From Bacteroides sp. CAG:443 (lineage in GTDB: Bacteria; Bacteroidota; Bacteroidia; Bacteroidales; Bacteroidaceae), in assembly GCA_000432735.1 (NCBI GenBank), contig FR887770.1:42596-50850 (forward strand): DNA of 8,255 bases. Reading direction: 5' to 3'. Of the stretch, positions 1 to 7,262 are shown piece after piece; position 1 is the first letter of the stretch, and the number at the start of each line of letters is the position of its first letter. A program made the position numbers and the translations under genes. The notes under the pieces are model-generated. The model saw only the letters and a list, made by a program, of their open reading frames with translations, was not told the origin of the DNA and made no database searches.

Positions 1-168
1 TTTCCCTAGCCAAACATCCGGACCAATAAAGAAAATCCGGTCAGGAAATACATTCTGCAGGGTTTTAGCCCTTGTAGATAGTACAGTATAAATACCCCCT
101 ACCTTATTGCACACCTCCCAACTCGATTCAAAAATGTAATCAGGTGTTAATAGCTGTTTCATCATCAT
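1..168 (-). CDS. Glycogen synthase, eukaryote-like GT3 type (N-terminal part only)
   Basis: This partial gene runs off the left edge of the window and only its first 56 codons are present, open to the last base. The translated segment contains the block SSWEVCNKVGGIYTVLSTRA, followed by a segment containing FPDRIFFIGPDVWLGK. The block around EVxNKVGGIYTV is the signature of family GT3 glycogen synthases (the yeast and animal Gsy type), where it forms part of the UDP-glucose binding N-terminal Rossmann domain. This differs from the usual bacterial GT5 GlgA, which begins with a KxGGLADV-like motif. The product should extend alpha-1,4-glucan chains in the cytoplasm. Three consecutive ATG codons (168-160) could each start translation; the outermost is used here. 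There is no Shine-Dalgarno. It lies on the same strand as the ATPase operon but beyond its terminator, so it is probably transcribed separately. The family is clear from the motif; activity and full length cannot be judged. Confidence 0.85.
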   Translation of the reverse strand, partial: MMMKQLLTPDYIFESSWEVCNKVGGIYTVLSTRAKTLQNVFPDRIFFIGPDVWLGK

Positions 169-192
169 CTTTAATATTTTCTAAATCAGGCA

Positions 193-223
193 CGAAGTTA
201 CAAAAAACATTTAATTAGGCGAA
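193..223 (-). promoter_or_regulatory. Candidate promoter of the glycogen synthase gene
   Basis: On the minus strand, TTCG (223-220) is followed after 19 nt by TAACTTCG (200-193). Each differs by one base from the Bacteroides -33 (TTTG) and -7 (TAnnTTTG) elements, and the spacing is within the usual range. It lies about 25 nt upstream of the first ATG and downstream of the operon terminator, where a promoter is expected. Both boxes are imperfect and the region is AT-rich, so a chance match is possible. Confidence 0.3.
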
Positions 224-266
224 GAAATAAAAGTTTTTTATTCCATTTTCATATATAACTAAAGAA

Positions 267-303
267 AAAAGCCTTGACTTCACAGAGTGAAGCCAAGACT
301 TTT
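267..303 (-). terminator. Intrinsic terminator of the V/A-ATPase operon
   Basis: The arms 303-288 and 282-267 pair over 16 bp around a five-base loop (287-283, whose outer C and G can also pair). The 3' arm runs into a T-rich tract in the minus-strand direction (about 270-261). Two of the pairs are G-U wobbles only when the minus strand is transcribed. In the plus-strand RNA the same positions are A-C mismatches. The terminator therefore reads for the ATPase operon, 65 nt after the atpK stop codon, and separates it from the glycogen synthase gene. Confidence 0.9.
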
Positions 304-311
304 CCGAGCAA

Positions 312-345
312 ATATCAGGAATTCCGTCTCAAAGAGGCCTGATAT
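312..345 (-). repeat. Inverted repeat (hairpin) in the 3' untranslated region of atpK
   Basis: ATATCAGG (312-319) and CCTGATAT (338-345) are perfect 8-bp complementary arms around an 18-nt loop. In the minus-strand RNA the stem extends to about 10 bp with one G-U pair. The loop contains a further tiny CUC-UUU-GAG hairpin. It has no following T-tract, so it is not a terminator itself. It lies between the atpK stop and the real terminator and may protect the 3' end of the transcript; that role is inferred from position only. Confidence 0.55.
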
Positions 346-367
346 CTACCCATGGTTATACTAATTT

Positions 368-829
368 TTATGCAAGTGCAGAACCCATCAAGAATGTAGC
401 AGCCAGAGCAACAATTGCATACAATTCTGGGAATACAGCCAATATCAACGTATTACCGAATACATTATGTCCTTGTCCGATAGCTGCAATACCATTTGCA
501 CAAACCTGTCCCTGACGAATAGCCGAGAACAAGGCAACCAGTCCCAAGCCAATACCCGAACCAAGAACCGCACAAGCCTGAATAGCTGAAATTTCAGGAG
601 TCAACACGTTAAAAATACTCTGGAACATAAAGTAACCTGCAAAGCCATACAATCCCTGAGTACCCGGAAGTGCTGTCAATACCAAGAAGTTACCAAATGC
701 ACTATCGTTTTTCTTCAAAGCTCCAATTGAAGCATTACCTGCGATTGTTACACCATAAGCACTACCAATTCCAGATAAACCAACCATAATTGCGATGCCA
801 ATGTAGGCAATCAAAAGATTCATTTCCAT
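368..829 (-). CDS. atpK: V/A-type ATPase subunit K, double-hairpin rotor-ring proteolipid
   Basis: This 153-residue protein forms the membrane rotor ring that carries the coupling ion. It has four hydrophobic helices, roughly residues 3-29, 44-77, 82-104 and 124-150, arranged as two duplicated hairpins, the size and layout of V-type NtpK rather than the single-hairpin F-type c subunit. Only the second hairpin keeps the ion-binding carboxylate, E135 in FPELYAIV; the first has Q58 in LPGTQGLYGF. Aligned by eye with Enterococcus hirae NtpK as I remember it, L54, T57, Q58, Q106 and E135 correspond to the Na+ ligands L61, T64, Q65, Q110 and E139. This supports Na+ coupling by inference. The start at 829 gives MEMN; the second methionine (823) is an equally good start and there is no Shine-Dalgarno at either. 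It is the last gene, 38 nt after atpI, and is followed by a hairpin and a terminator. Confidence 0.96.
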   Translation of the reverse strand: MEMNLLIAYIGIAIMVGLSGIGSAYGVTIAGNASIGALKKNDSAFGNFLVLTALPGTQGLYGFAGYFMFQSIFNVLTPEISAIQACAVLGSGIGLGLVALFSAIRQGQVCANGIAAIGQGHNVFGNTLILAVFPELYAIVALAATFLMGSALA

Positions 830-867
830 AATTTATAAGATTTAATTTTTAGTTTTTACTTTATTTA

Positions 868-2676
868 TTAGCTTTTGAAAGGCTTATATTCCTTTCCTCC
901 ACCTTCGTATCCTGAATTCTTAAAGAACTCTACGAAAGTCAGACGCATCGGGTGTACCATCGCTCCCAATACATTCATAAACATATTTATCGCATGTCCG
1001 ATTACAAAAATCAGGACCATCACTATCGGACCGGCAATAACATTGTCAGGACTCATTCCTACAGCCAGACTATTAAATACGCTTGCCAAAATACCTCCCG
1101 ACAGTCCTAACGCGAACAGACGGACATACGACAAGACATCACCCAACAGACCTGTAGCCATATTATAACTATCCCACAGCCCCAGTCCTATATTTACAAA
1201 GACATTCTTTCCCGGACTATTATACAAGTAAGCCATCAAGACTCCAATGGCAAGGAATACCATATGAACAGTTCCACCCATAGGCATGAAACCCGGAGCG
1301 GCAAAAGCAATAGCCGTACTAACCAGGATAAAAAGCCATCCGATTGTAGCGACAGCATATTTAAAGCCGAACTGGATTGTCTGATTTACAGCCTTCAGTA
1401 TCATGCCAAAGATAATCTGTACACCTCCCAAAATCAGAGAAAGATTGAACATCTGCTGGTTATCCAGCGAAATTGCTTCTTTCAAGCTCTGGAAAAGAGG
1501 AAGTTGAATATCATACAGATTAAATCCAAAACAAGTACCCGTCAAAAGTCCGCAAACCATTGTAGAAGCTCCCAGCAATTGTACCAGTGTAAGGATAGGT
1601 TTCATCGAAGCTGATATGTTCTTTGCTACAAGCCGGTAAACTGTAACTGCCAGCAACATAAACAATCCATAACCCGAGTCACCCAAACACAATCCGAAGA
1701 ACAGCATAAAAAATGGAGCAAAGAACGGAGTCAAATCCAGTTCATTATACTTCGGAAGCATATACAAACGCATTATTGGTTCAAAGAGTCGGAAGAATCC
1801 TTTGTTATCAAGCAAAATAGGAACATCATCCTCCGGAGTGGGATCTGCTACTTCATAGTAAACCTCTTTGGATTCCAAGAAATCCTTTATTTTACTAACA
1901 CAGTCAGCAGGAGCCCATCCTTGCAGCAACATCAACTTGTTATCTGCAAGTGAATCCGTATTCAGTACAACCTTCGAAAATTCAATCTGTGAATGTACTT
2001 GTGCCTGAGCAGCCTGTAAATCAGGAACAACCGATGCTGCCAGATCTTTCAGACGTGCCTGTAATGCTTCACTTTGCTTTGCAAGATTCTCTTTCCGCAC
2101 ATGTAAGTCAGACAAAGAGCAATCCGGCAATTTTGCCGTTTCTACTTCCAGGTCAATGTTTTCACCCTTCGGCATCACTGTAACAAAATACAGTTTTGAA
2201 CCGACATGATTAATTTCCGTTGCATTATACAAATCGACCCATTCCTCCTTGAACTGTTTATCAGAGCAGATATAAAAATCAATCTGATATCCAGCATCAC
2301 GAAGCCGAGCTACACTCTTCGGATCGAAATCGCCCCATGGCTCCAGCTGTACAAGTTCTTTTTCCACAGCCTGAAGCTTATGAGCGACTTGCTGTATCTG
2401 CTGCTGTACATCTTCTATTTCGGCAAGAGCCTCTGTACCTTTGCCGGCATCCCCTGTATGAGCAGCCGCAGGCTGAACATTCAAGCCTTGCAACATCTTG
2501 ATTGCTGCTGTATACCGTGCCGATAAGCGAATACTTTCCTGTAAAGCCGCATTTTCAGCACTACCTTGTGCCTTGGTAGCCACATGAACTACTCCCAGAT
2601 CTCGTATGCTTTTTAAAAAGGCATCATATTCTTTGTGATAAACCAGAAACGTAAGTTTCTTCATCTTAGCAATCAT
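868..2676 (-). CDS. atpI: V/A-type ATPase subunit I (membrane stator, subunit a homologue)
   Basis: This 602-residue protein anchors the stator and, with the K ring, forms the ion path. Residues 1 to about 310 are a soluble arm with helical, coiled-coil-prone stretches (near 42-112 and 190-235), an EPWGDFD motif (112-118) and the family motif GWAP (253-256). The rest is a membrane domain of about seven or eight helices. It starts with PFFAPFFMLFFGLCLGDSGYG (317-337), the conserved entry motif. R519 in SYVRLFALGLS is the expected essential arginine facing the ring carboxylate, and R578 in HPMRLTFVEFF matches the second conserved arginine; their 59-residue spacing equals that of R563/R622 in the Thermus protein, from memory. 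It is somewhat shorter than the typical 640-660 residues. The start overlaps the atpD stop (ATGA) and has a strong Shine-Dalgarno, so translation is probably coupled to atpD. Confidence 0.97.
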   Translation of the reverse strand: MIAKMKKLTFLVYHKEYDAFLKSIRDLGVVHVATKAQGSAENAALQESIRLSARYTAAIKMLQGLNVQPAAAHTGDAGKGTEALAEIEDVQQQIQQVAHKLQAVEKELVQLEPWGDFDPKSVARLRDAGYQIDFYICSDKQFKEEWVDLYNATEINHVGSKLYFVTVMPKGENIDLEVETAKLPDCSLSDLHVRKENLAKQSEALQARLKDLAASVVPDLQAAQAQVHSQIEFSKVVLNTDSLADNKLMLLQGWAPADCVSKIKDFLESKEVYYEVADPTPEDDVPILLDNKGFFRLFEPIMRLYMLPKYNELDLTPFFAPFFMLFFGLCLGDSGYGLFMLLAVTVYRLVAKNISASMKPILTLVQLLGASTMVCGLLTGTCFGFNLYDIQLPLFQSLKEAISLDNQQMFNLSLILGGVQIIFGMILKAVNQTIQFGFKYAVATIGWLFILVSTAIAFAAPGFMPMGGTVHMVFLAIGVLMAYLYNSPGKNVFVNIGLGLWDSYNMATGLLGDVLSYVRLFALGLSGGILASVFNSLAVGMSPDNVIAGPIVMVLIFVIGHAINMFMNVLGAMVHPMRLTFVEFFKNSGYEGGGKEYKPFKS

Positions 2677-3278
2677 ACTTCAGCCTCCTTTCTTTTTTCC
2701 TGAATCGATTTCAGAATCTTCTGAGAAGATTTCGACAAGTTCTCTTCATCTTCCATGAAACGCTTGATTTTTCTCAGCGCATCCTGATAACCGGGTATCT
2801 GAACCTTCTCAAAAAGATTCACTTTCTGCGTAGTCTTCTTACGCGCATGTTCCAGCAAGCTCAATTTGGCGAGCGTAAATTCTCTTTCAATAGCAGTACG
2901 AGCCAAATCTTTTAGCAAATGGATACCGTCTGCATACCATTTAGGACTACAAAATAAACTAAACGGCCGAACATCGAAATCCACATCTTCCAAAAGCGGT
3001 ACACGTACTCCTGCAATCTTACGTACGCCCAAATGAACATCCTTCACCTTGATCAATGAAGCATCAAATTCATTCCAGAGTGCGAACATGGCTTCATAAG
3101 CCTGAATCTGTTTTTCCAGGCTTCCTTCAAGCTCCACAGCCTCAGTCTTGCAGCGCTTTACCTCCAGTCGCAGCGCGCTTTCCTTATTTTTAATAATAGG
3201 AAGCGTACGCACACGAATCTTGAGCTGCTTCTCAAGCTGTTGCAACGAAGTTTTGTTATATTGAAATTTAATAGCCAT
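2673..3278 (-). CDS. atpD: V/A-type ATPase subunit D (central rotor shaft)
   Basis: This 201-residue, largely helical and charged protein is the counterpart of F-type gamma: an antiparallel coiled coil inside the A3B3 head that transmits rotation to the membrane ring. The N-terminal helix (about 6-75) follows the family pattern, with TLPIIKNKESALRLEV at the place where relatives read a LLKxKRDxL-like motif. The C-terminal helix (about 113-195) carries KVNLFEKVQIPGY (152-164), matching the family VNALExxxIP motif. It lies between atpB (19 nt upstream) and atpI (4-nt overlap). It is a little shorter than Thermus or Enterococcus D (about 220-230). No F-subunit gene accompanies it, although F normally binds the middle of D. 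The start at 3278 gives MAIKFQYNKT, and the family N-terminus begins at this point. Confidence 0.95.
   Translation of the reverse strand: MAIKFQYNKTSLQQLEKQLKIRVRTLPIIKNKESALRLEVKRCKTEAVELEGSLEKQIQAYEAMFALWNEFDASLIKVKDVHLGVRKIAGVRVPLLEDVDFDVRPFSLFCSPKWYADGIHLLKDLARTAIEREFTLAKLSLLEHARKKTTQKVNLFEKVQIPGYQDALRKIKRFMEDEENLSKSSQKILKSIQEKRKEAEV
2684..2691 (-). promoter_or_regulatory. Strong Shine-Dalgarno site deciding the atpI start
   Basis: AAAGGAGG on the minus strand (2691-2684) lies 7 nt before the ATG at 2676, an ideal spacing. It is embedded in the last codons of atpD (KEAEV), and the atpD stop shares bases with the atpI start (ATGA, 2676-2673). The other genes in the window lack a comparable site; they have only A-rich leaders, as is usual in Bacteroidota. 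This site fixes M1 as the atpI start over the later in-frame M5. Confidence 0.8.
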
Positions 3279-3297
3279 TTCTCTGTGAATTTATGAA

Positions 3298-4617
3298 TTA
3301 CTTTTTCCAGTACTGATCAACAAATTCTTTCTTGATATTAACTTCTTCCGGCTTAAAGTATTTACTGAACAATCCCCAAGTCACATCAAGCATTTCTGTT
3401 GTATTCAGGTTAACATCAATAGCCAGCAACTGATTTGCATAATCCTTAGCAAAAGCCAATGCACGTTCGTCGTAGTTAGTCAAATCGAAACCGTTCTCCA
3501 TCTTGGTTTTTGCGTTGGCTGCATCGGCGTACAAACGTACAGCGGCATTCATCACCTGCGGATGATCTTTACGCGTCTTTTTACCGCTAACCAACTGTTT
3601 CAAACGCGACAATGAACGGAACGGGTCTACGATTACCTTACCGATGTCACTATCACGACGTAAGAACAACTGTCCTTCAGTGATATATCCGGTATTATCA
3701 GGAACTGCATGTGTAATATCGCCGCCCGACAAGGTCGTTACCGCAATAATCGTAATAGAACCTCCGGTCGGGAACTGTACAGCCTTTTCATAGATCTTCG
3801 CCAAATCTGAATACAACGAACCTGGCATAGAATCCTTCGACGGAATCTGGTCCATACGATTCGACACAATAGCCAGTGCATCAGCATACGAAGTCATATC
3901 TGTCAACAAGACCAGTACCTTCTGATTATGCTCAACCGCAAAGTATTCGGCAGCGGTCAGTGCCATATCAGGAATCAGCAAACGCTCTACAGGAGGATTT
4001 TCGGTAGTATTTACAAAACTGATGATACGGTCCAATGCACCTGCATTCGAGAACACATTCTTGAAATACAAATAATCATCATTTGTCATACCCATACCAC
4101 CCAAGATAATCTTATCTGTTTCAGCACGCAAGGCTACATTAGCCATTACCTGGTTGAAAGGCTGGTCAGGATCTGCAAAAAACGGAATTTTCTGACCGGA
4201 AACCAGCGTATTATTCAAGTCGATACCTGCAATACCGGTAGCAATCAACTCAGAAGGTTGCTTACGACGTACCGGATTAACAGACGGTCCGCCAATCTCA
4301 ACTTCTTTTCCCTCAATCTCCGGTCCTCCGTCAATAGGATCACCGAAAGCATTAAAGAAACGACCTGCCAGTTGCTCACTCACTTTTAATGTAGGCGATT
4401 TACCCAGGAATACAACCTCGGCATTGGTGGGAATACCTTCCGTACCCTCAAATACCTGAAGTGTTACCTCATCACCAGCAATCTTTACCACCTGGGCAAG
4501 TTTGCCGTTTACCATAGCCAGTTCATCATAGCCCACTTCCGTTGCTTTCAACGAGCAAGTAGCTTTCGTAATCTGACTAATCTTAGTATATATTTTTTGA
4601 AACGCTTTTGTTGCCAT
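3298..4617 (-). CDS. atpB: V/A-type ATPase subunit B (non-catalytic head subunit)
   Basis: This 439-residue protein alternates with AtpA in the A3B3 head and supplies residues to the catalytic sites. It has an N-terminal beta-barrel (about 1-80), a nucleotide-binding fold and a C-terminal helical domain. The motif NPVRRKQPSELIATGIAGID (114-133) identifies subunit B. The P-loop position reads SGQKIPFFADPDQPFN (140-155) and has no GKT/S, as expected for the non-catalytic subunit. In the segment DPFRSLSRLKQLV (331-343), R338 occupies the position of the B-subunit arginine finger (NtpB R350 from memory). The usual LPSLSRL reads FRSLSRL here, so the signature proline is an arginine; I believe related bacterial branches show similar changes. 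It is slightly short compared with about 458-470 in Enterococcus and Thermus. It follows atpA by 23 nt. There is only a weak GGAAG before the start. Confidence 0.97.
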   Translation of the reverse strand: MATKAFQKIYTKISQITKATCSLKATEVGYDELAMVNGKLAQVVKIAGDEVTLQVFEGTEGIPTNAEVVFLGKSPTLKVSEQLAGRFFNAFGDPIDGGPEIEGKEVEIGGPSVNPVRRKQPSELIATGIAGIDLNNTLVSGQKIPFFADPDQPFNQVMANVALRAETDKIILGGMGMTNDDYLYFKNVFSNAGALDRIISFVNTTENPPVERLLIPDMALTAAEYFAVEHNQKVLVLLTDMTSYADALAIVSNRMDQIPSKDSMPGSLYSDLAKIYEKAVQFPTGGSITIIAVTTLSGGDITHAVPDNTGYITEGQLFLRRDSDIGKVIVDPFRSLSRLKQLVSGKKTRKDHPQVMNAAVRLYADAANAKTKMENGFDLTNYDERALAFAKDYANQLLAIDVNLNTTEMLDVTWGLFSKYFKPEEVNIKKEFVDQYWKK

Positions 4618-4640
4618 TTTCTTCCATTAACTTTATAAGT

Positions 4641-6398
4641 TTACTTCACACTTCTTTCGGCAACCAATGTGGCAAGCTGCTTACGGAAATCTTCATATTG
4701 CTCAGATTTATACTTAGAGTAATTCATCTGCTTACAAATATTAATCATCTTTTTGAAGTAATCCATTACCTCTACAAAAGTTTCGAACTTGAAGTCTGTG
4801 TGACAAATATCGATTATCATGTTCACAATATCCTCCTGACGTTCCATCGGAGTCACAGAATCCACTTCATCGAAGGCATCTTGTTGCAGGATAACAAAGT
4901 CTATCAACTCCGACTTCCAGAAAATTACATGATACTCTACAGGTACACCGTCATCTCCCAAAATGTTAATCTGTTCGGCAATTTCCTTACCACGCAGCAA
5001 TCTGGTCTTCAATTCATTTACTTTTCCTGTCCACTGACTGTTGATACGTTCTGAAATATATTTTTCAAATTCCGGATATTCCAGATATTTTGAATACGAA
5101 TCAATCGGATTTACAGCCGGATAACGCTTACGGTCTGCACGTTCCTGCTCCAACGCATAGAAGCATCTTGCAACCTTTTTGGTGTTCTCCGTTACCGGTT
5201 CCTTTAAGTTACCACCTGCCGGAGATACGGTACCGATAAAGGTAATAGAACCAGTTGCACCATTGTACAAATGTACGAATCCGGCACGTCCATAGAAATT
5301 GGATATAATAGCAGAAATATCCATAGGGAAAGCATCCGGTCCCGGAAGTTCCTCCATACGGTTAGACATTTCACGCAAAGCCTGTGCCCAACGGGATGTA
5401 GAGTCGGCCATCAACAAGACCTTCAATCCCATGGCACGATAAAATTCGGCCATTGTCATAGCTGTATACACTGATGCCTCACGCGCAGCAACCGGCATAT
5501 TCGAGGTATTTGCCACGATAATAGTACGTTCCATCAACTTACGGCCAGTATGCGGGTCCACCAATTCTGGAAATTCTGTAAAGATTTCCACGACCTCATT
5601 TGCACGTTCACCACAAGCAGCTATAATAACAATATCTGCTTCAGCCTGTTTCGAAATAGCATGCTGCAATACAGTCTTTCCCGTACCAAACGGTCCAGGA
5701 ATAAATCCTGTACCACCTTCCACGATAGGATTCATCGTATCGATTACACGTACACCTGTTTCCAGCAATTTATACGGACGTGGTTTTTCAACATAATTCG
5801 TCATAGCCTTTTTCACCGGCCATTTTTGAATCATATTGACTTTAATGTCTTCGCCTTCCTTATCCGTCAAGACTACGACTGTATCTTCAATTGTATAGTC
5901 ACCTTCAGCGACAATTGATTTTACTTTATATGTACCATGAAGTTGAAAAGGCACCATGATTTTCAATGGTTGATGATTCTCTTCCACTTCACCCAGCCAT
6001 GCTGAAGGTCCTACCTCATCACCCGCTTTTACGATTGGCTTGAAATGCCACTTTTTCTCTTTATCCAGCGGATAAGTATATTGTCCACGTTTCAGGAAAA
6101 CTCCTTCCATCTTGTCGAGGTCATTCTGCAAACCATCATAATTTTTCGACAGCATGCCCGGCCCCAAAGTTACTTCCAACATGTGACCTGTAAACTCAGC
6201 TTCGGCCCCTACCTTCAGTCCACGTGTACTTTCAAACACCTGTACATAAACATTTTTGCCCACCACTTTGATAACTTCGGCCATCAAACGGTCACCTCCG
6301 GTAGTAATATAACAAATTTCATTTTGAGCCACAGGACCGTCAACAGTCAGCGTAACCATATTGGCGATAACGCCCAAAACAGTTCCTTTTGTTGCCAT
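4641..6398 (-). CDS. atpA: V/A-type ATPase subunit A (catalytic, ATP-hydrolysing)
   Basis: This 585-residue protein carries the three catalytic nucleotide sites of the head. The Walker A motif is GPFGTGKT (235-242), with K241 binding phosphate and T242 magnesium. Most family members read GPFGSGKT. The catalytic glutamate is E264 in ACGERANEV, and the Walker B strand is KVLLMADSTSR (326-336) with D332. The stretch from about residue 85 to 200, between the N-terminal barrel and the P-loop domain, is the A-subunit-specific non-homologous (bulge) region, which distinguishes it from F-type beta. SPAGGNLKEPVTENTKKVA (392-410) is the conserved SPxGGDxSEPVTxxT region. It continues ALEQERADRKRYPAVNP (415-431), where many relatives have a RHFPAINW-like motif, which suggests a distinct bacterial branch. 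Length is close to the usual 580-600. It starts 15 nt after the DUF2764 gene with no Shine-Dalgarno. Confidence 0.98.
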   Translation of the reverse strand: MATKGTVLGVIANMVTLTVDGPVAQNEICYITTGGDRLMAEVIKVVGKNVYVQVFESTRGLKVGAEAEFTGHMLEVTLGPGMLSKNYDGLQNDLDKMEGVFLKRGQYTYPLDKEKKWHFKPIVKAGDEVGPSAWLGEVEENHQPLKIMVPFQLHGTYKVKSIVAEGDYTIEDTVVVLTDKEGEDIKVNMIQKWPVKKAMTNYVEKPRPYKLLETGVRVIDTMNPIVEGGTGFIPGPFGTGKTVLQHAISKQAEADIVIIAACGERANEVVEIFTEFPELVDPHTGRKLMERTIIVANTSNMPVAAREASVYTAMTMAEFYRAMGLKVLLMADSTSRWAQALREMSNRMEELPGPDAFPMDISAIISNFYGRAGFVHLYNGATGSITFIGTVSPAGGNLKEPVTENTKKVARCFYALEQERADRKRYPAVNPIDSYSKYLEYPEFEKYISERINSQWTGKVNELKTRLLRGKEIAEQINILGDDGVPVEYHVIFWKSELIDFVILQQDAFDEVDSVTPMERQEDIVNMIIDICHTDFKFETFVEVMDYFKKMINICKQMNYSKYKSEQYEDFRKQLATLVAERSVK

Positions 6399-6413
6399 TC
6401 TTATCTTTTTTTA

Positions 6414-7253
6414 TTATTTTCTAAATTCTTCTGGTATCTGAACCTCATTTTTCAAGTTTTGAATCATCTTGCGGAAAAGTTCATTACCTTTTTCCTTATC
6501 CAATGAAATCCAGCGTTCAATCATTTCCAGTTGCATCAAAAAAACGAAGATACGTTCTACTGTAAAATAGTAGAAGAAAGATTCATCTTCCAGCCATTTC
6601 CATTTTAAGGTATCCACCTTTTTCTCTCGCTCTACCAATTCCTCAATATCGGCAATACGCTGCAACGCTTCAAAATATTCAAGAGTTTCGTTTAATCCGA
6701 AATCACGTGCATTCGATGTACGTAATTGTTCGCATACGCTTGTGTTTCCAACAATAACATTCGGCACTTCCAGCTTATACTTACGTGCAGCAAAAGCAGC
6801 CAATATATTATTCACGTTTAAATTAAACTCAAACCACGAAGCGATAAAAGGATTCTTGCATGCCATTCCATAAGAAAAATACAATGAAGCTAATAAATCT
6901 TCAGCGCGATGCAATTCTTCTTGCGGAAGTATAAAATATTGAGTAACAAAATCCACCAAATAAGAAGGAAATTTTTTATCCGGAACATCTCCGTCACGTA
7001 CGGCATCAATCAGCTGAAGTAATTCCTCTGCCGAAAAATTACCTCTGCCTTCTGTTACCGCATCTTTATTTTTCAGAAGTTCTAATAAATCTGCATTATC
7101 AAATTTCAAATAAAACAAATCTATCAGTTTCCGATCTTGTACGGACAGCTCCGGATACAACTCCGATTTAAAGTCAGCAATAGAATAACTTAATTTACCA
7201 TCATCCAGCGAAATATCAGGCAAACCAGCTACCAGACAATAATATGTACTCAT
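6414..7253 (-). CDS. DUF2764-type V/A-ATPase operon protein, candidate subunit C (d) equivalent
   Basis: This 279-residue soluble, mainly helical protein has no signal peptide and no clear membrane segment. It starts MSTYYCLVAGLPDI, the pattern I recognise from DUF2764 proteins in V/A-ATPase operons of Bacteroidota, spirochaetes and Chlamydia. Its function is not established. It lies 9 nt after atpE and 15 nt before atpA, and the operon has no other candidate for subunit C. By eye, two patches resemble subunit C: FEFNLNVNNILAAFAARKY (141-159), against a DxxNLxxxLRAK-like motif, and FTVERIFVFLMQLEMIERW (230-248), against the C-terminal pattern in which a YLxxxExExRNLR-like helix precedes the end. 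I infer that it is the adaptor joining shaft D to the K ring. The alternative is an assembly or regulatory factor. Family confidence is good; the C-subunit role is a hypothesis. Confidence 0.85.
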   Translation of the reverse strand: MSTYYCLVAGLPDISLDDGKLSYSIADFKSELYPELSVQDRKLIDLFYLKFDNADLLELLKNKDAVTEGRGNFSAEELLQLIDAVRDGDVPDKKFPSYLVDFVTQYFILPQEELHRAEDLLASLYFSYGMACKNPFIASWFEFNLNVNNILAAFAARKYKLEVPNVIVGNTSVCEQLRTSNARDFGLNETLEYFEALQRIADIEELVEREKKVDTLKWKWLEDESFFYYFTVERIFVFLMQLEMIERWISLDKEKGNELFRKMIQNLKNEVQIPEEFRK

Positions 7254-7262
7254 ACTTTTCTG

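Noticed and set aside
312..345. CRISPR or transposon end suggested by the inverted repeats around 267-345
   Set aside because: There are only two unrelated hairpins, with no repeated spacer unit, no target duplication and no transposase. They are explained as 3' untranslated region plus terminator.
1264..1614. Plus-strand open frames within atpI (875-1168, 1264-1614, 1950-2183, 2206-2526)
   Set aside because: They lie wholly antisense to atpI, whose protein is unmistakable. Their translations look like shadow composition, rich in Ser, Ile, His and Cys, with no family motif.
3928..4389. Plus-strand 153-codon frame inside atpB, and similar frames at 4608-5054, 5271-5474, 5550-5918 and 6045-6506
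   Set aside because: All are antisense to conserved ATPase genes, have no sensible start context and encode no recognisable domain.
4641..6398. F-type ATP synthase alpha/beta as an alternative identity for the two head subunits
   Set aside because: The A subunit has the large non-homologous insertion and GPFGTGKT, the B subunit lacks a P-loop, and the neighbours (E, D, I, double-hairpin K) are V/A type.
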